Assembly: GCA_964445645.1 (NCBI GenBank)
Contig: CAYULH010000002.1
Coordinates: forward strand, 1 to 64,000
Reading direction: 5' to 3'
DNA from: Aureispira sp964445645
GTDB taxonomy: Bacteria > Bacteroidota > Bacteroidia > Chitinophagales > Saprospiraceae
DNA length: 64,000 nt
Part shown: positions 53,235-62,266 of the stretch, one piece after another
Position numbering within the stretch: the stretch's first letter is position 1
Layout of the letters: each line of letters starts with the position of its first letter
Translations under genes and position numbers: made by a program
Notes under the pieces: generated by a model
Databases searched by the model: none
Told to the model about the DNA's origin: nothing
What the model saw: only the letters and a program-made list of their open reading frames with translations

Positions 53235-55393
53235 ACCATCGGAATCTGTACATTAATACAAGTACCTGCTTTGGGGTGTGAATCTACCTGAATGGTTCCT
53301 CCCAATGCCTCTACCCGTTTACGCATATTTTTCAGTCCAATCCCTTTGTAGGGGATTTGGACATCAAATCCCAAACCATTATCCTCAATCATTAGGGTGA
53401 TTTCTTCGGCATTCTGGTTGATTTGTATGGTTACTTCTGTAGCTTGAGCATGTTTAAGAATATTAGTCAAGGACTCCTGTACCGTTCGATATAGAGCCAG
53501 TTCTATTGCACGAGACAATTCCACCGCTTCTCCCATATAATTAAAAATTATCTCTATTTGTTTTTTGGGGAGCGTCTGAACGAACATTACCAATTTCTCA
53601 ATCGCATGTTGTAGATTAAAGGAGAACTGCCCACCCGTATTCATTTGGTGGCTAATGCGTCGCATTTCGCTGGCCGTTTGTGTGATGAGATCGCTCATAG
53701 TTAGGTGTCTTTCCCGATAGGTCGGGTCATCTACCAAGCCCTTATTGGAGCTGTGCTGCATTCGGAGCAGTGCCAAAAAAGTACCCAGTGTATCGTGTAT
53801 TTCTCTGGCCAGTAGTTTTCGTTCTTTTTGCTCTGTTGCTACGATGGCTTCCAATAGTTCCTCCCCTTTTGTTTTGACCAAATCACGGATTTCTTGCTGG
53901 TGCAAGAACGCTTTTTGTCGCCGCCACCACAATGCCCCCAACCCACCCAAGAGCAGGACACCAACCAATAGTACTAGATAAAATTGCTTGGTTTGGAGTT
54001 GATTCTCTAAGCTAATTCTTTCATTCTCTGCGTTCAGTTGTTGTATCTCTTTTTCTTGTTGTAAATTGTCATACAGGGCTTGTGCTTCTGCTATTTGCGT
54101 GGTGTTTTCTACATTGTACAAACTATCTTTGATGCTGGTGTATTGCTCGTACCAGTTGAGGGCTTGGGTGGTATTTCCTGCATATTTGTTGGTTTCGTAG
54201 AGGCCGTATAGGGCTATGCCTTGTTCATAAAACATGTTCAACGCTTGACTTGTATTTAGGGCTTCTTGATAATGAAAAACAGACTGCTTAGAATCTTTGA
54301 GCGAAAAATAAACCTCCCCCAAAAAATTGTTAATCATCACCAAATTAAAATAATCCTCTTGTTGTTGGGCCGTTTGGAAAGCAGCCTTAAACAGTTCTAA
54401 TGCCGCTGGGTAGTTTTCTTTTTTTAATTGAAGGTTTCCTAAGTTCAATCGTGTATTTAAGGCAACACTCGGATTAGGAAATTTGGGTAGTAATACCAAA
54501 ATCTGATTCAGTAAGGTGCTTGCTTGTTCATATTTTTGTTGAGCAATGTAAACACCTGCTACATTACGCCACACGTCTAGCAATTCGGCAGTATCTCTAT
54601 TGTTATTATAATATGCTTCACATTTCTGATAATACTCTAGGCTTTTCTCATACTGATTCTGATTGAAATAAACACGTGCAATATTGTGCTGTACATCAAC
54701 TAATCCTTGTTGGTCGCCTATTTTTTCCTTTAATTTGGCACTTTTTAAATAAAAACTTGTTGCTTGTTTCCATTTGCCTTCGAGCATGTATACAACTCCA
54801 ATATTTTGATAAGCTCTACTTTCAGTAAAAGTATCTTTGATACTTTGAGCGAGTTGTTGATTGTTTTTATAAAGTTCTATTGCCTTTTCATATTGTTCTT
54901 CTCTAGTATATAAGTTACCTAATTGTTGTTGTAAGGCAATGGTATCTTTAGTATTTGCAGCACAACTTAATCCTTCTTTTAGATAGGTGGTTGCATTCAG
55001 ATTAGTGGTTACTTTTAGTAAATTGATACAAAAATCTACACAAAAACCTGCCTGATATTGTTTATTCAGTTGGTAGCCTTCTTCAAATAAAGCTAATGCT
55101 TCCTCGTCTTTATATTGACTGTAAGCCAATAATCCTTTGGTCAATAATAAATGAACCTTGATAATAGGAAAATTTCGTTGGTTCAATTGTTTTTCTACAA
55201 TCGTGATATGACTAAGTGCTGTGCTATCCTTCCCTTGTTTTCGCAAGGCATCTGCCAATAACAAATGTGTGGTTAGGGATTTTTGAGGATTTGTACTAGT
55301 TTGATCCAATAGTTGATACAAACTATCTATTGTAGTTGCATATAGACTATGTGACCATAATAAAAAGAATATGTAATAGAATTTTAGTTTCAT
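53231..55393 (-). CDS. TPR-domain histidine kinase
   Basis: A 720-residue exported sensor kinase: signal peptide (about 1-19), about nine TPR repeats (40-420; for example YQNIGVVYMLEGKWKQATSF), a coiled coil, one transmembrane helix (about 475-495, FYLVLLVGVLLLGGLGALWW), a HisKA_3 dimer domain with His533 in EIHDTLGTF, and an ATPase with N-box region and EDNGLGFD. This is the common Bacteroidota partner of NarL-type regulators, and that regulator follows downstream. The N-terminal third was duplicated upstream (see 56020-56769). The stop codon coincides with the end of a MITE-like element. Confidence 0.93.
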   Translation of the reverse strand: MKLKFYYIFFLLWSHSLYATTIDSLYQLLDQTSTNPQKSLTTHLLLADALRKQGKDSTALSHITIVEKQLNQRNFPIIKVHLLLTKGLLAYSQYKDEEALALFEEGYQLNKQYQAGFCVDFCINLLKVTTNLNATTYLKEGLSCAANTKDTIALQQQLGNLYTREEQYEKAIELYKNNQQLAQSIKDTFTESRAYQNIGVVYMLEGKWKQATSFYLKSAKLKEKIGDQQGLVDVQHNIARVYFNQNQYEKSLEYYQKCEAYYNNNRDTAELLDVWRNVAGVYIAQQKYEQASTLLNQILVLLPKFPNPSVALNTRLNLGNLQLKKENYPAALELFKAAFQTAQQQEDYFNLVMINNFLGEVYFSLKDSKQSVFHYQEALNTSQALNMFYEQGIALYGLYETNKYAGNTTQALNWYEQYTSIKDSLYNVENTTQIAEAQALYDNLQQEKEIQQLNAENERISLENQLQTKQFYLVLLVGVLLLGGLGALWWRRQKAFLHQQEIRDLVKTKGEELLEAIVATEQKERKLLAREIHDTLGTFLALLRMQHSSNKGLVDDPTYRERHLTMSDLITQTASEMRRISHQMNTGGQFSFNLQHAIEKLVMFVQTLPKKQIEIIFNYMGEAVELSRAIELALYRTVQESLTNILKHAQATEVTIQINQNAEEITLMIEDNGLGFDVQIPYKGIGLKNMRKRVEALGGTIQVDSHPKAGTCINVQIPMV

Positions 55394-55478
55394 AAAAAAG
55401 TTATTGTTTGGGTGAGCTGCTAATCACCACCATGATGATTAACAGCCCATTGTTTAGGGATAAATATCTTATTGTTTT

Positions 55479-55859
55479 CTATCTCCTCTCTGCTCCAGCA
55501 AGCTTAACAGATGGCTGTACTACAGGTCTAAGCGGTCCCGTTTTAGCCTGCACCGGCTCTGGCAGCTCCACCGTCAAAGTATACTCCGTATCATCCTCCG
55601 ACAACTCCTGCTGCTTGGTTTCAATGGTTATATCAAAATACAAGCTTCCGCCAGCACTTGGGGTATAGGCCACTGTGGGCGCAATGGTTGTTTGTTTTTG
55701 GATGGCCTCATAAGTAGTGGTTGCGGTTGCTTTTTCGTCTGTTACCACGCTGGCATAGTCCTGAATATAAAATTCGAGGCTATAATTCTTGCTTTTAGTG
55801 TTGTAATACAATTGTACCTCCTTTGCCTCTACCTCTACAAATCCATTGTTTGAATCCAT
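55479..55859 (-). CDS. Small beta-rich protein before the kinase, copy 1
   Basis: A 126-residue soluble protein without signal peptide, of unknown family. Strands such as EVQLYYNTKSKNYSLEFYIQ and GGSLYFDITIETKQQELSED suggest a small beta sandwich. It precedes the kinase gene, 85 bases apart, on the same strand, so it may be the first gene of the small protein-kinase-regulator operon. A second copy with the same first 98 or so residues lies at 56854-57240; the C-terminal tails differ completely in sequence though both end in Arg-rich residues. Confidence 0.7.
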   Translation of the reverse strand: MDSNNGFVEVEAKEVQLYYNTKSKNYSLEFYIQDYASVVTDEKATATTTYEAIQKQTTIAPTVAYTPSAGGSLYFDITIETKQQELSEDDTEYTLTVELPEPVQAKTGPLRPVVQPSVKLAGAERR

Positions 55860-56097
55860 GTTCTTATTTATTTTTTATATGAATAAAACAAGGCTTGGAA
55901 AGTCTAGGATGTTCTTATTCCTTCCCAATCCTTCATGAATTCTAAATATACCTCAATTTTTGCAATGCTTATACTGTTCTTATTTGTTCCTTATTATCTA
56001 CTACGCAAATATATACTATTTATTTTAGATTTGCATTCCCCCAAAATGGGGAATTTGATGCACCATTTTGGGGGAATTTGCAGGATTTGGGGGTGAT
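55577..56097. repeat. Near-identical tract, copy 1 of a tandem duplication
   Basis: About 521 bp that match 56958-57478 with about two mismatches. It covers most of the small-protein gene and all of its upstream region, up to the palindrome and a GGTGATTTTTTCTTT end. Confidence 0.88.
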
Positions 56098-56769
56098 TTT
56101 TTCTTTTAAAGTCGCACTTTCTAAATAATAATCTGCTGCTTGTTTCCATTTGCCTTCAATAAGATAGACTCCTCCAATATCTTGATAAGAATTACTTTCT
56201 ACTAAAGTGTCTTTGATGCTTTCTGCAAGTTGTTGATTGTTGTTATAAAATACTAGAGCTTTTTCATATTGCTTTTCTCTGGTATATAAATTACCAAATT
56301 GCCTTTGTACTGCAATTGTATCTCCAATAGCTGAAGCACAGTTGAGTCCTTTTCTTAGATATTCTTCTGCCTCTAAAGTAGCTGTCACTTTTGATAGATT
56401 AATACAAAAATCCACACAAAAACCTGCTTGATATTGTTGATTGAGTTTGTATCCTTGTTCAAATAAATCTAAGGCTTCTTCATCTTTGTATTGGCTGTAG
56501 GCCAACAATCCTTTAGTTAACAGCAAATGAACCCTGATGATTGGGAAGTTGTGTTGTGTAAGTTGTTCTTCTACAATTGCTATATGATTGGCAGCTTCTG
56601 CATCACTACTTTGTTTTCGTAAAGCATCTGCCAATTGCAGGTGTGTGGTCAGGAATTCTTGAGGATTGCCTTCAGTTTGATTCAGTAGTTGATGCAAACT
56701 ATCAATGGGTGTTCCATGTAGCTGATATGACCATAATAAAAATAATATGTAATAGAATTTTAGTTTCAT
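56020..56769 (-). pseudogene. Truncated TPR histidine kinase (N-terminal copy)
   Basis: The first about 226 residues are about 70% identical to the N-terminus of the neighbouring kinase (same signal region, same TPRs, down to LKEKI), then the frame runs into the upstream region of the next unit and adds about 24 foreign residues read from the palindrome (TPKSCKFPQNG). Membrane helix, dimer domain and ATPase are missing, so it cannot signal. The frame has no internal stop, so the fragment may still be made and exported as a TPR domain. The break point fits the junction of a tandem duplication. Confidence 0.82.
56036..56076. repeat. 14-bp palindrome, copy 1
   Basis: TTCCCCCAAAATGG (56036-56049) and its exact inverse (56063-56076) with a 13-base spacer. 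It lies about 180 bases upstream of the small-protein gene, at the end of the truncated kinase frame. It may be a terminator hairpin without T-run, an operator, or an element end. Confidence 0.75.
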
Positions 56770-56853
56770 AAAAATTTATTGTTTGGGTTAGCTGTTAATC
56801 ATCATAATGATGATTAACAGCTCATAAATTAGGGATAAATTCCTTTACGTTTT

Positions 56854-57240
56854 CTATCGTCTCCTTCCGCTAGAAAACTTAATAATTGGTGGTGTACGCA
56901 CCACAGGATCATTATTATTCGCTTGCTTCCCTTGTATAGCAGGCAACTCCACAGTAAGCGTATATTCCGTATCATCCTCCGACAACTCCTGCTGGTTGGT
57001 TTCAATGGTTATATCAAAATACAAGCTTCCGCCAGCACTTGGGGTATAGGCCACTGTGGGCGCAATGGTTGTTTGTTTTTGGATGGCCTCATAAGTAGTG
57101 GTTGCGGTTGCTTTTTCGTCTGTTACCACGCTGGCATAGTCCTGAATATAAAATTCGAGGCTATAATTCTTGCTTTTAGTGTTGTAATACAATTGTACCT
57201 CCTTTGCCTCTACCTCTACAAATCCATTGTTTGAATCCAT
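56854..57240 (-). CDS. Small beta-rich protein, copy 2
   Basis: A 128-residue paralogue of the protein at 55479-55859. The first about 98 residues differ by one position (Asn for Lys in ETNQQELSED); the last 30 residues are unrelated but again end in a basic stretch (FSSGRRR). It precedes the truncated kinase copy as its twin precedes the intact kinase. Function unknown. Confidence 0.7.
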   Translation of the reverse strand: MDSNNGFVEVEAKEVQLYYNTKSKNYSLEFYIQDYASVVTDEKATATTTYEAIQKQTTIAPTVAYTPSAGGSLYFDITIETNQQELSEDDTEYTLTVELPAIQGKQANNNDPVVRTPPIIKFSSGRRR

Positions 57241-57478
57241 GTTCTTATTTATTTTTTATATGAATAAAACAAGGCTTGGAAAGTCTAGGATGTTCTTATT
57301 CCTTCCCAATCCTTCATGAATTCTAAATATACCTCAATTTTTGCAATGCTTATACTGTTCTTATTTGTTCCTTATTATCTACTACGCAAATATATACTAT
57401 TTATTTTAGATTTGCATTCCCCCAAAATGGGGAATTTGATGCACCATTTTGGGGGAATTTGCAGGATTTGGAGGTGAT
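56958..57478. repeat. Near-identical tract, copy 2 of a tandem duplication
   Basis: Partner of 55577-56097, offset by 1381 bases. Beyond 57478 the sequence differs, which marks the outer boundary of the duplicated unit. Confidence 0.88.
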
Positions 57479-57902
57479 TTTTTCTTTTTTGGAGTGGAGT
57501 ATTGCCCAAATTCATCTGTGCTTGGAGGGTGATTGTGGAAAAAACCTTGGAATACTGCGAAAAAGATTGCATCAAGAATTAAGCATACATTAAAATCGTC
57601 CATTCCTATTAGACTTATGGTACTTCTGTACTTAGGGGGGTGACTCTTGTGTTTTAGGAGCTTATCTTTCTATTTTAAAACAAAAAGATTTAAAAAATAC
57701 AAACCAGCCTCTCCAATACGGTGCAAACACTTTTTTGTTTCAACAAAAGCTATCAACTTCTACTAAAACTAAAAAAAACAGCCTAAAATTACTTTTTTTT
57801 ACGTTTTAAAACATTTTGTTTGTTTTAGTTTTTAATTTAAAAACATTTTGTTTTACATTTGTATACAGACAGACATTACAGACACTAGAAAAAGTATTAG
57901 AT
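57241..57902. other. 662-bp region: duplicated upstream DNA, then unexplained AT-rich sequence
   Basis: The left part (to 57478) is the second copy of the duplicated upstream region, including the 14-bp palindrome at 57417-57457. From 57479 to 57902 I find no gene; AAAACATTTTGTTT occurs twice near 57808-57851, just before the glucosaminidase. Confidence 0.5.
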
Positions 57903-58811
57903 ATGATGATTGTAAACAAAAATGTACCCGTGGTGGTCAAACGTGCAGTGGACAACAGTCTTCAACAATTTAAGCGTATTGCAAAACAGATTTGGGTTCG
58001 GGTAGCCTTTTTCAGCTTATTGATTTTGTTGTTAACACAAAAAGAATTTAGTATCCAATTTACCATTGGCAATGCTAACCAACAGACAGCCAGTATAGTA
58101 GAGCCGCAGCCCGCTCCGCCCAAGGCTTATGCTACCACAGTGGCCCACCAAAGCCCACCCAATAGACCCAAGACTTGGTGGGAAACCATTCGTGACGAAA
58201 AGAAAGACATTCGCCAACAGCTTAATTTGGCCAATGCCGCTACGGCCGTTGGGGCAGCCCTCACGCCCGAGCAACAAAAACAAGCCATGCAGTATTCCAA
58301 CTTGGGCTTTATTTTGAACCCCGGATATGCCAAAAAGCACCAAGTTGACCCTGCTATTGTGGCCGCCAAAAACAAATTGTGTCTCGATTATATTGCTCGT
58401 TATAGCAAGACGGCTCAGGAGGAAGCAGATTTGTTTAATATTCCGGCCAGCATCACCTTGGCGCAGGGCTTATTGGAGAGCAATGTTGGGGCCAGTTCCT
58501 TGGCAGCCAAGGAAAACAACCACTTTGGAATCAAGTGCCGCAAGAAGTGCATTGGTTGTCGTTGTGCCAATTATACAGACGATAGCAAGTACGATATGTT
58601 TAGAATTTTTGACTCTGCTTGGGAGAGTTTTAGAGAGCATAGCAAGCTGTTGGGCAACAAGCGTTACAAGCATTTGTCCAAGTTGCCTCGTACCGATTAT
58701 GTCAATTGGGCGCATGGTCTGCAAGCTGCTGGTTATGCCACGGATAAAAAATATGCCTCCAAGCTGATTGCTATTATCAAAGCCTTGAACCTAGATCGTT
58801 TTGATCGTTAA
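57903..58811 (+). CDS. Membrane-anchored glucosaminidase (peptidoglycan hydrolase)
   Basis: About 302 residues. A single N-terminal membrane helix (about 40-60, VRVAFFSLLILLLTQKEFSI) anchors a Pro/Thr linker and a C-terminal N-acetylglucosaminidase domain (about 155-302; ITLAQGLLESNVGASSLAAK with the catalytic Glu, then NNHFGIKCRKKCIGC). It cleaves the glycan strands of peptidoglycan. The KCRKKCIGCRC cysteine cluster is the variant common in Bacteroidota. ATG 57903 is used; the longer TTG start has no support. Confidence 0.88.
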   Translation: MMIVNKNVPVVVKRAVDNSLQQFKRIAKQIWVRVAFFSLLILLLTQKEFSIQFTIGNANQQTASIVEPQPAPPKAYATTVAHQSPPNRPKTWWETIRDEKKDIRQQLNLANAATAVGAALTPEQQKQAMQYSNLGFILNPGYAKKHQVDPAIVAAKNKLCLDYIARYSKTAQEEADLFNIPASITLAQGLLESNVGASSLAAKENNHFGIKCRKKCIGCRCANYTDDSKYDMFRIFDSAWESFREHSKLLGNKRYKHLSKLPRTDYVNWAHGLQAAGYATDKKYASKLIAIIKALNLDRFDR

Positions 58812-58838
58812 TGTACCCACTTTTAATGTCTCCTTATT

Positions 58839-59255
58839 ATGATTGAACAAATTAGCAGCTATCTGCAGCGTATTGGTGTGGAGCATGGAATTGATAAAAA
58901 ACACCACGCACTTTACTTTGATGTTTCTACCTCCAAAGGCACTTGGCAATGTCTAATTTTGGTATGCCAAAACAAAGATATGCGAAATGGTCTGGGCTTC
59001 TATTCTACCCTGCCGATACGAGTACCACAGCTCCTCCGAAACCAGATGGCGATGTTCTTGATGTGCCTCAATAATGATCGAATTTTAGGCAACTTTGAAT
59101 TGGATCCAGAAACAGGGGATTTGCACTTCAAAACCTATATAGATTTTGACCACAATGGATTCTCCGAAAAAGCAGTAGAGCGCAATATGATGATAAATAT
59201 TTCAATTATGCAAGAACATTTGCCCAAACTTACAAAAATGATAAAATGCGCTTAA
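58839..59255 (+). CDS. YbjN-like domain protein
   Basis: A 138-residue cytoplasmic protein with the YbjN (type III chaperone-like) fold. The diagnostic stretch is LGNFELDPETGDLHFKTYID. Such proteins may act as sensory regulators or chaperones; the role here is unknown. It follows the glucosaminidase by 27 bases, probably in one transcript. Confidence 0.75.
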   Translation: MIEQISSYLQRIGVEHGIDKKHHALYFDVSTSKGTWQCLILVCQNKDMRNGLGFYSTLPIRVPQLLRNQMAMFLMCLNNDRILGNFELDPETGDLHFKTYIDFDHNGFSEKAVERNMMINISIMQEHLPKLTKMIKCA

Positions 59256-59539
59256 TCAACTCATTTACAAATAAATAAACATTTAAAATTCAAACTTTTT
59301 AATGCTGTGTTCTCAAAAAAAATAGTGCGTAGAACTTTTTTTTAAACTATTTTCACTTTTTCACCAACCATTCCGAAAAAGCGTTCGTTTTTAAGTATGT
59401 TAACACTCGTTATACAAAATAAAATTCTGAACAAAAAAAACATACCTGTACAACAATTCTTGAAACGTTGTCGTTTGGGTTACAGTAGCAAATTTTATTT
59501 TACAGAGTACTTTAGTATTTATAAGTAAAACGACTCACA

Positions 59540-59779
59540 ATGAAGTATAACATTACAAAAAATGATTTAGTAAGCGACCTTTACGGAGAAACGGATTATT
59601 TGCAACGTATGGCAATCCAATCTGTAGAGCGTTGCGATAGTGATATAAGAGAAGCAAAAGCAAACCTCAAAGCAGCTAAAGATCTATTGGACGAAGCAGC
59701 TTTGCAACCACCAGATTTTGTTTTGCGTCAAGTGCTGAACTACAGCAAGCACTCTGCCTTAGAAACAGAGGTAAACTAG
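59540..59779 (+). CDS. Small helical protein, unknown
   Basis: A 79-residue protein with a helical N-terminal half (NDLVSDLYGETDYLQRMAIQ) and a basic-acidic coiled-coil centre. Small proteins of this build often accompany sigma factors as anti-sigma-like partners in Bacteroidota, but no sigma factor is adjacent. A strong terminator follows, and it has its own intergenic region upstream, so it is a separate short transcript. Confidence 0.65.
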   Translation: MKYNITKNDLVSDLYGETDYLQRMAIQSVERCDSDIREAKANLKAAKDLLDEAALQPPDFVLRQVLNYSKHSALETEVN

Positions 59780-59839
59780 GAAAATTTACAACACCATTTT
59801 CCTTGCTATCTATCTAATCTAATAACACTATCAGATAGC

Positions 59840-59880
59840 AAAAAAGCTAGTCTGCTCTTGTAGCAAACTAGCTTTTTTTT
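59840..59880 (+). terminator. Terminator of the 79-residue protein gene
   Basis: A 12-bp stem (AAAAAAGCTAGT at 59840-59851 with 59867-59878), extended by an inner TGCT/AGCA helix, ending in eight T. Confidence 0.9.
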
Positions 59881-59906
59881 GTTTAAAGGTAACAGCGCCA
59901 TTGGTG

Positions 59907-60338
59907 CTATTCTTCGGCTTCTTTTGTTTCCATGCTCTCTACTACCTTCTGCACCTTTTCGGTCAACTTGATTAAATCTTCCTTGGTTTGTTCATCATTG
60001 GTACTTTCAAGCCCCTCTTTGGATTTTTCAACTTGCTCCTTCAAGCGTTTTGTTTCTTCCGATAATTGCGTCAATTCTTCTTGTTGCGCGCTATCCTTAG
60101 ATTCTTCTCTTAACTTATCGAGCAACGCCCCCAATTTGTCGATGCTATCGTCATAAGTTCCTTCCTTGATTTTGTCTCCTTCATGCTTAAAGATATTCAA
60201 AATCCCTTTGACGGTTTGCTTGCCACTATCAATAACTTCACGCCCCATTTTTTGCTCCTCGGCACTACCAAATAACTGTGTATAGGCGACCCAGCCCACT
60301 ACAAAAAAGAAGATCAATGTGATTAATTTTCCTATCAT
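59907..60338 (-). CDS. Membrane-anchored coiled-coil protein, unknown
   Basis: A 143-residue protein: one N-terminal membrane helix (LITLIFFFVVGWVAYTQLFG), a short linker (about 30-70), then a long glutamate/lysine-rich coiled coil (about 70-140). It could be a spacer or organiser at the inner membrane; no homologue is recognised. Confidence 0.7.
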   Translation of the reverse strand: MIGKLITLIFFFVVGWVAYTQLFGSAEEQKMGREVIDSGKQTVKGILNIFKHEGDKIKEGTYDDSIDKLGALLDKLREESKDSAQQEELTQLSEETKRLKEQVEKSKEGLESTNDEQTKEDLIKLTEKVQKVVESMETKEAEE

Positions 60339-60415
60339 GATTTATTGTTTTAAATATTTATTTTTTTGTTTTATATTTATTGCAATAATTAAATTCTTGC
60401 GCCTACGCCTTCCGA

Positions 60416-61198
60416 TTACAAACGACTTCTAGTAGAACGCTCTCTTTTCTTTCGATTTTTCGGTTTGTTTTTTAATAAATACCCTCGTTCATCATCATTT
60501 AGAAATGGAATTACCAAAGATACTGTGAACCCGAAATGACTAAAATTATCTTTCAATTCTTGGGCTTGATTTAATGGTGTTTGGTTGATGCTTTGGGCAA
60601 ATGGACTGACCGACTCTGTAGGATGAAACTGATAATACGGGCGCAAACGCAACAAGTAGAAATAGTCCGCTCTCTGTGATTTCTTGAGCAAGAATCGAAG
60701 CCGAATAGCATAATCCAAGTACACTTCTGGCACAATTACATAACGCTCAATAGGCGTTTCATAATTCCCACCAAACGAATAGCGATAACGCTGCCCTCCC
60801 AAATGTAGTGCAGCTCCAACCGTAAAGTGTTGACGCACAAATGGCTTGTACCCTACTCTAGCACTAGCCGACAAGTAGTTGACCACCACCTCAGCACGCT
60901 CCTTTAGTTGGTTAGGATTGAGGCTGACTTGTTGAGATACCAAATTGCCATAAGCCAATTCTACCAAGGCATGTCTCGTATAACGCCCTGCCCCTAATCG
61001 GTAGCCGTGCCAGTTATTTTGCAAAGCAGCAACTGTATGATTTTCATTGGTATTAAATGTATTTATAATTTCATTACTTCCCTGCAAATTAATAGCTGCA
61101 AAATTATAACCTCCAAACATGTAATATTGCCCAGAGGCAATTGTAATACAACTAAACAACAAAGGGATAAACAACAATAAACGAATGAACATAACCAT
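60416..61198 (-). CDS. Putative outer-membrane beta-barrel protein
   Basis: A 260-residue exported protein (signal peptide ending near TIASGQ). The mature part has alternating hydrophobic strands (YYMFGGYNFAAINLQ, HFTVGAALHLGGQRYRYSFG, FGFTVSLVIPF) typical of small barrels, and a basic tail (KNRKKRERSTRSRL). Family not recognised. Leftward, single gene. Confidence 0.7.
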   Translation of the reverse strand: MVMFIRLLLFIPLLFSCITIASGQYYMFGGYNFAAINLQGSNEIINTFNTNENHTVAALQNNWHGYRLGAGRYTRHALVELAYGNLVSQQVSLNPNQLKERAEVVVNYLSASARVGYKPFVRQHFTVGAALHLGGQRYRYSFGGNYETPIERYVIVPEVYLDYAIRLRFLLKKSQRADYFYLLRLRPYYQFHPTESVSPFAQSINQTPLNQAQELKDNFSHFGFTVSLVIPFLNDDERGYLLKNKPKNRKKRERSTRSRL

Positions 61199-61335
61199 AT
61201 TCTTAGGGGATAAACAAGTAGATTCGTACCATTAAATACAAGGCAAGGTATCTGGTCTAGTACACTGTCAGCAATCATAGCCTCACCAATCTAGAGCACA
61301 AAGGTATCTAGGAGTTGTCAAAGATACAAAATTGC

Positions 61336-62226
61336 TTACTTAACCAACAAGTAGCTTGCAATTAAAGCCAAAACAATGCCTAAAGCATTGAGTCGTGTCA
61401 AACGTTCTTTAAATAAAAAATAGCCCAAAATAGCGGAAATAGCTACTACTGCAATATTATTAACAGGATACACAATAGAGCCTTTCCATGTTTCTAGTGC
61501 GCGCAACAAGAAGTAAATAGAAAAGTAATTGGGTACGCCTAGCATAATTCCTGCGATAAAATTACGCCATGTTACACGCTGGCGCATTATTATAATACCT
61601 ATAAAACCAAACAATCCTGCAAAAGCAAACAATACAATGGACTCTACGGCAGGTTTCATTTCATGAACAACATGTAGGTATTGCAAAATGATTTCTATAA
61701 ATACAGAAATTAACAAGGCTAGAATGGGAAAAAGGAAAACGAGCGTGGGTACTTTTTTTTCTGCTGCTGGCACCACCACTTCCAAGGCTTCGGCAGTGCT
61801 GTCTGCATTCGATACGTTGGCCGGAATATTAATGAGTACAACCGAGCACAATGCCATTATAATTCCTAGTATAGTTAGGCTTGTGTAGGGATCATGGTAA
61901 TACCAGATCGAAAAAGGCACAGACAAGCCAATAGACATGCGTTGTGCCACCGAGGCAATGGCTATCCCAAAATACTGTACGGTTTTGCCTACAAAGAAAA
62001 ACCCACTAATAAATAACAATCCCAATACGATAATTATGGGCAACCAATCGGCCTCTAACATACCCACATTAAAGGGTATTGCGCCCAGCTCCAAACACCC
62101 TGTTACTACACAAGTAACATAATTGAATACAATTGCTTGAAAGTGATCTATATGGTAACGATCAAAGGATTTGAATATAATTCCAATAGCAATGGAGAAA
62201 ATAACAGAAAGAATAATAAAAATCAC
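61336..62226 (-). CDS. EamA-like drug/metabolite transporter
   Basis: A 296-residue protein with about ten transmembrane helices in two related halves, as in the DMT (EamA) superfamily. The second half ends with the usual NNIAVVAISAILGYFLFKER and a LNALGIVLALIASYLL helix. Substrate unknown: amino acids, sugars or metabolites are all possible. Confidence 0.82.
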   Translation of the reverse strand: MIFIILSVIFSIAIGIIFKSFDRYHIDHFQAIVFNYVTCVVTGCLELGAIPFNVGMLEADWLPIIIVLGLLFISGFFFVGKTVQYFGIAIASVAQRMSIGLSVPFSIWYYHDPYTSLTILGIIMALCSVVLINIPANVSNADSTAEALEVVVPAAEKKVPTLVFLFPILALLISVFIEIILQYLHVVHEMKPAVESIVLFAFAGLFGFIGIIIMRQRVTWRNFIAGIMLGVPNYFSIYFLLRALETWKGSIVYPVNNIAVVAISAILGYFLFKERLTRLNALGIVLALIASYLLVK

Positions 62227-62266
62227 GACAGTAAGGGTTTTCTAGCTGCTGAAAACTTCAACATTA

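Noticed and set aside
57375..57603. Two 65-66 codon frames near the second palindrome
   Set aside because: They read through the palindrome and differ in frame; no conservation or domain.
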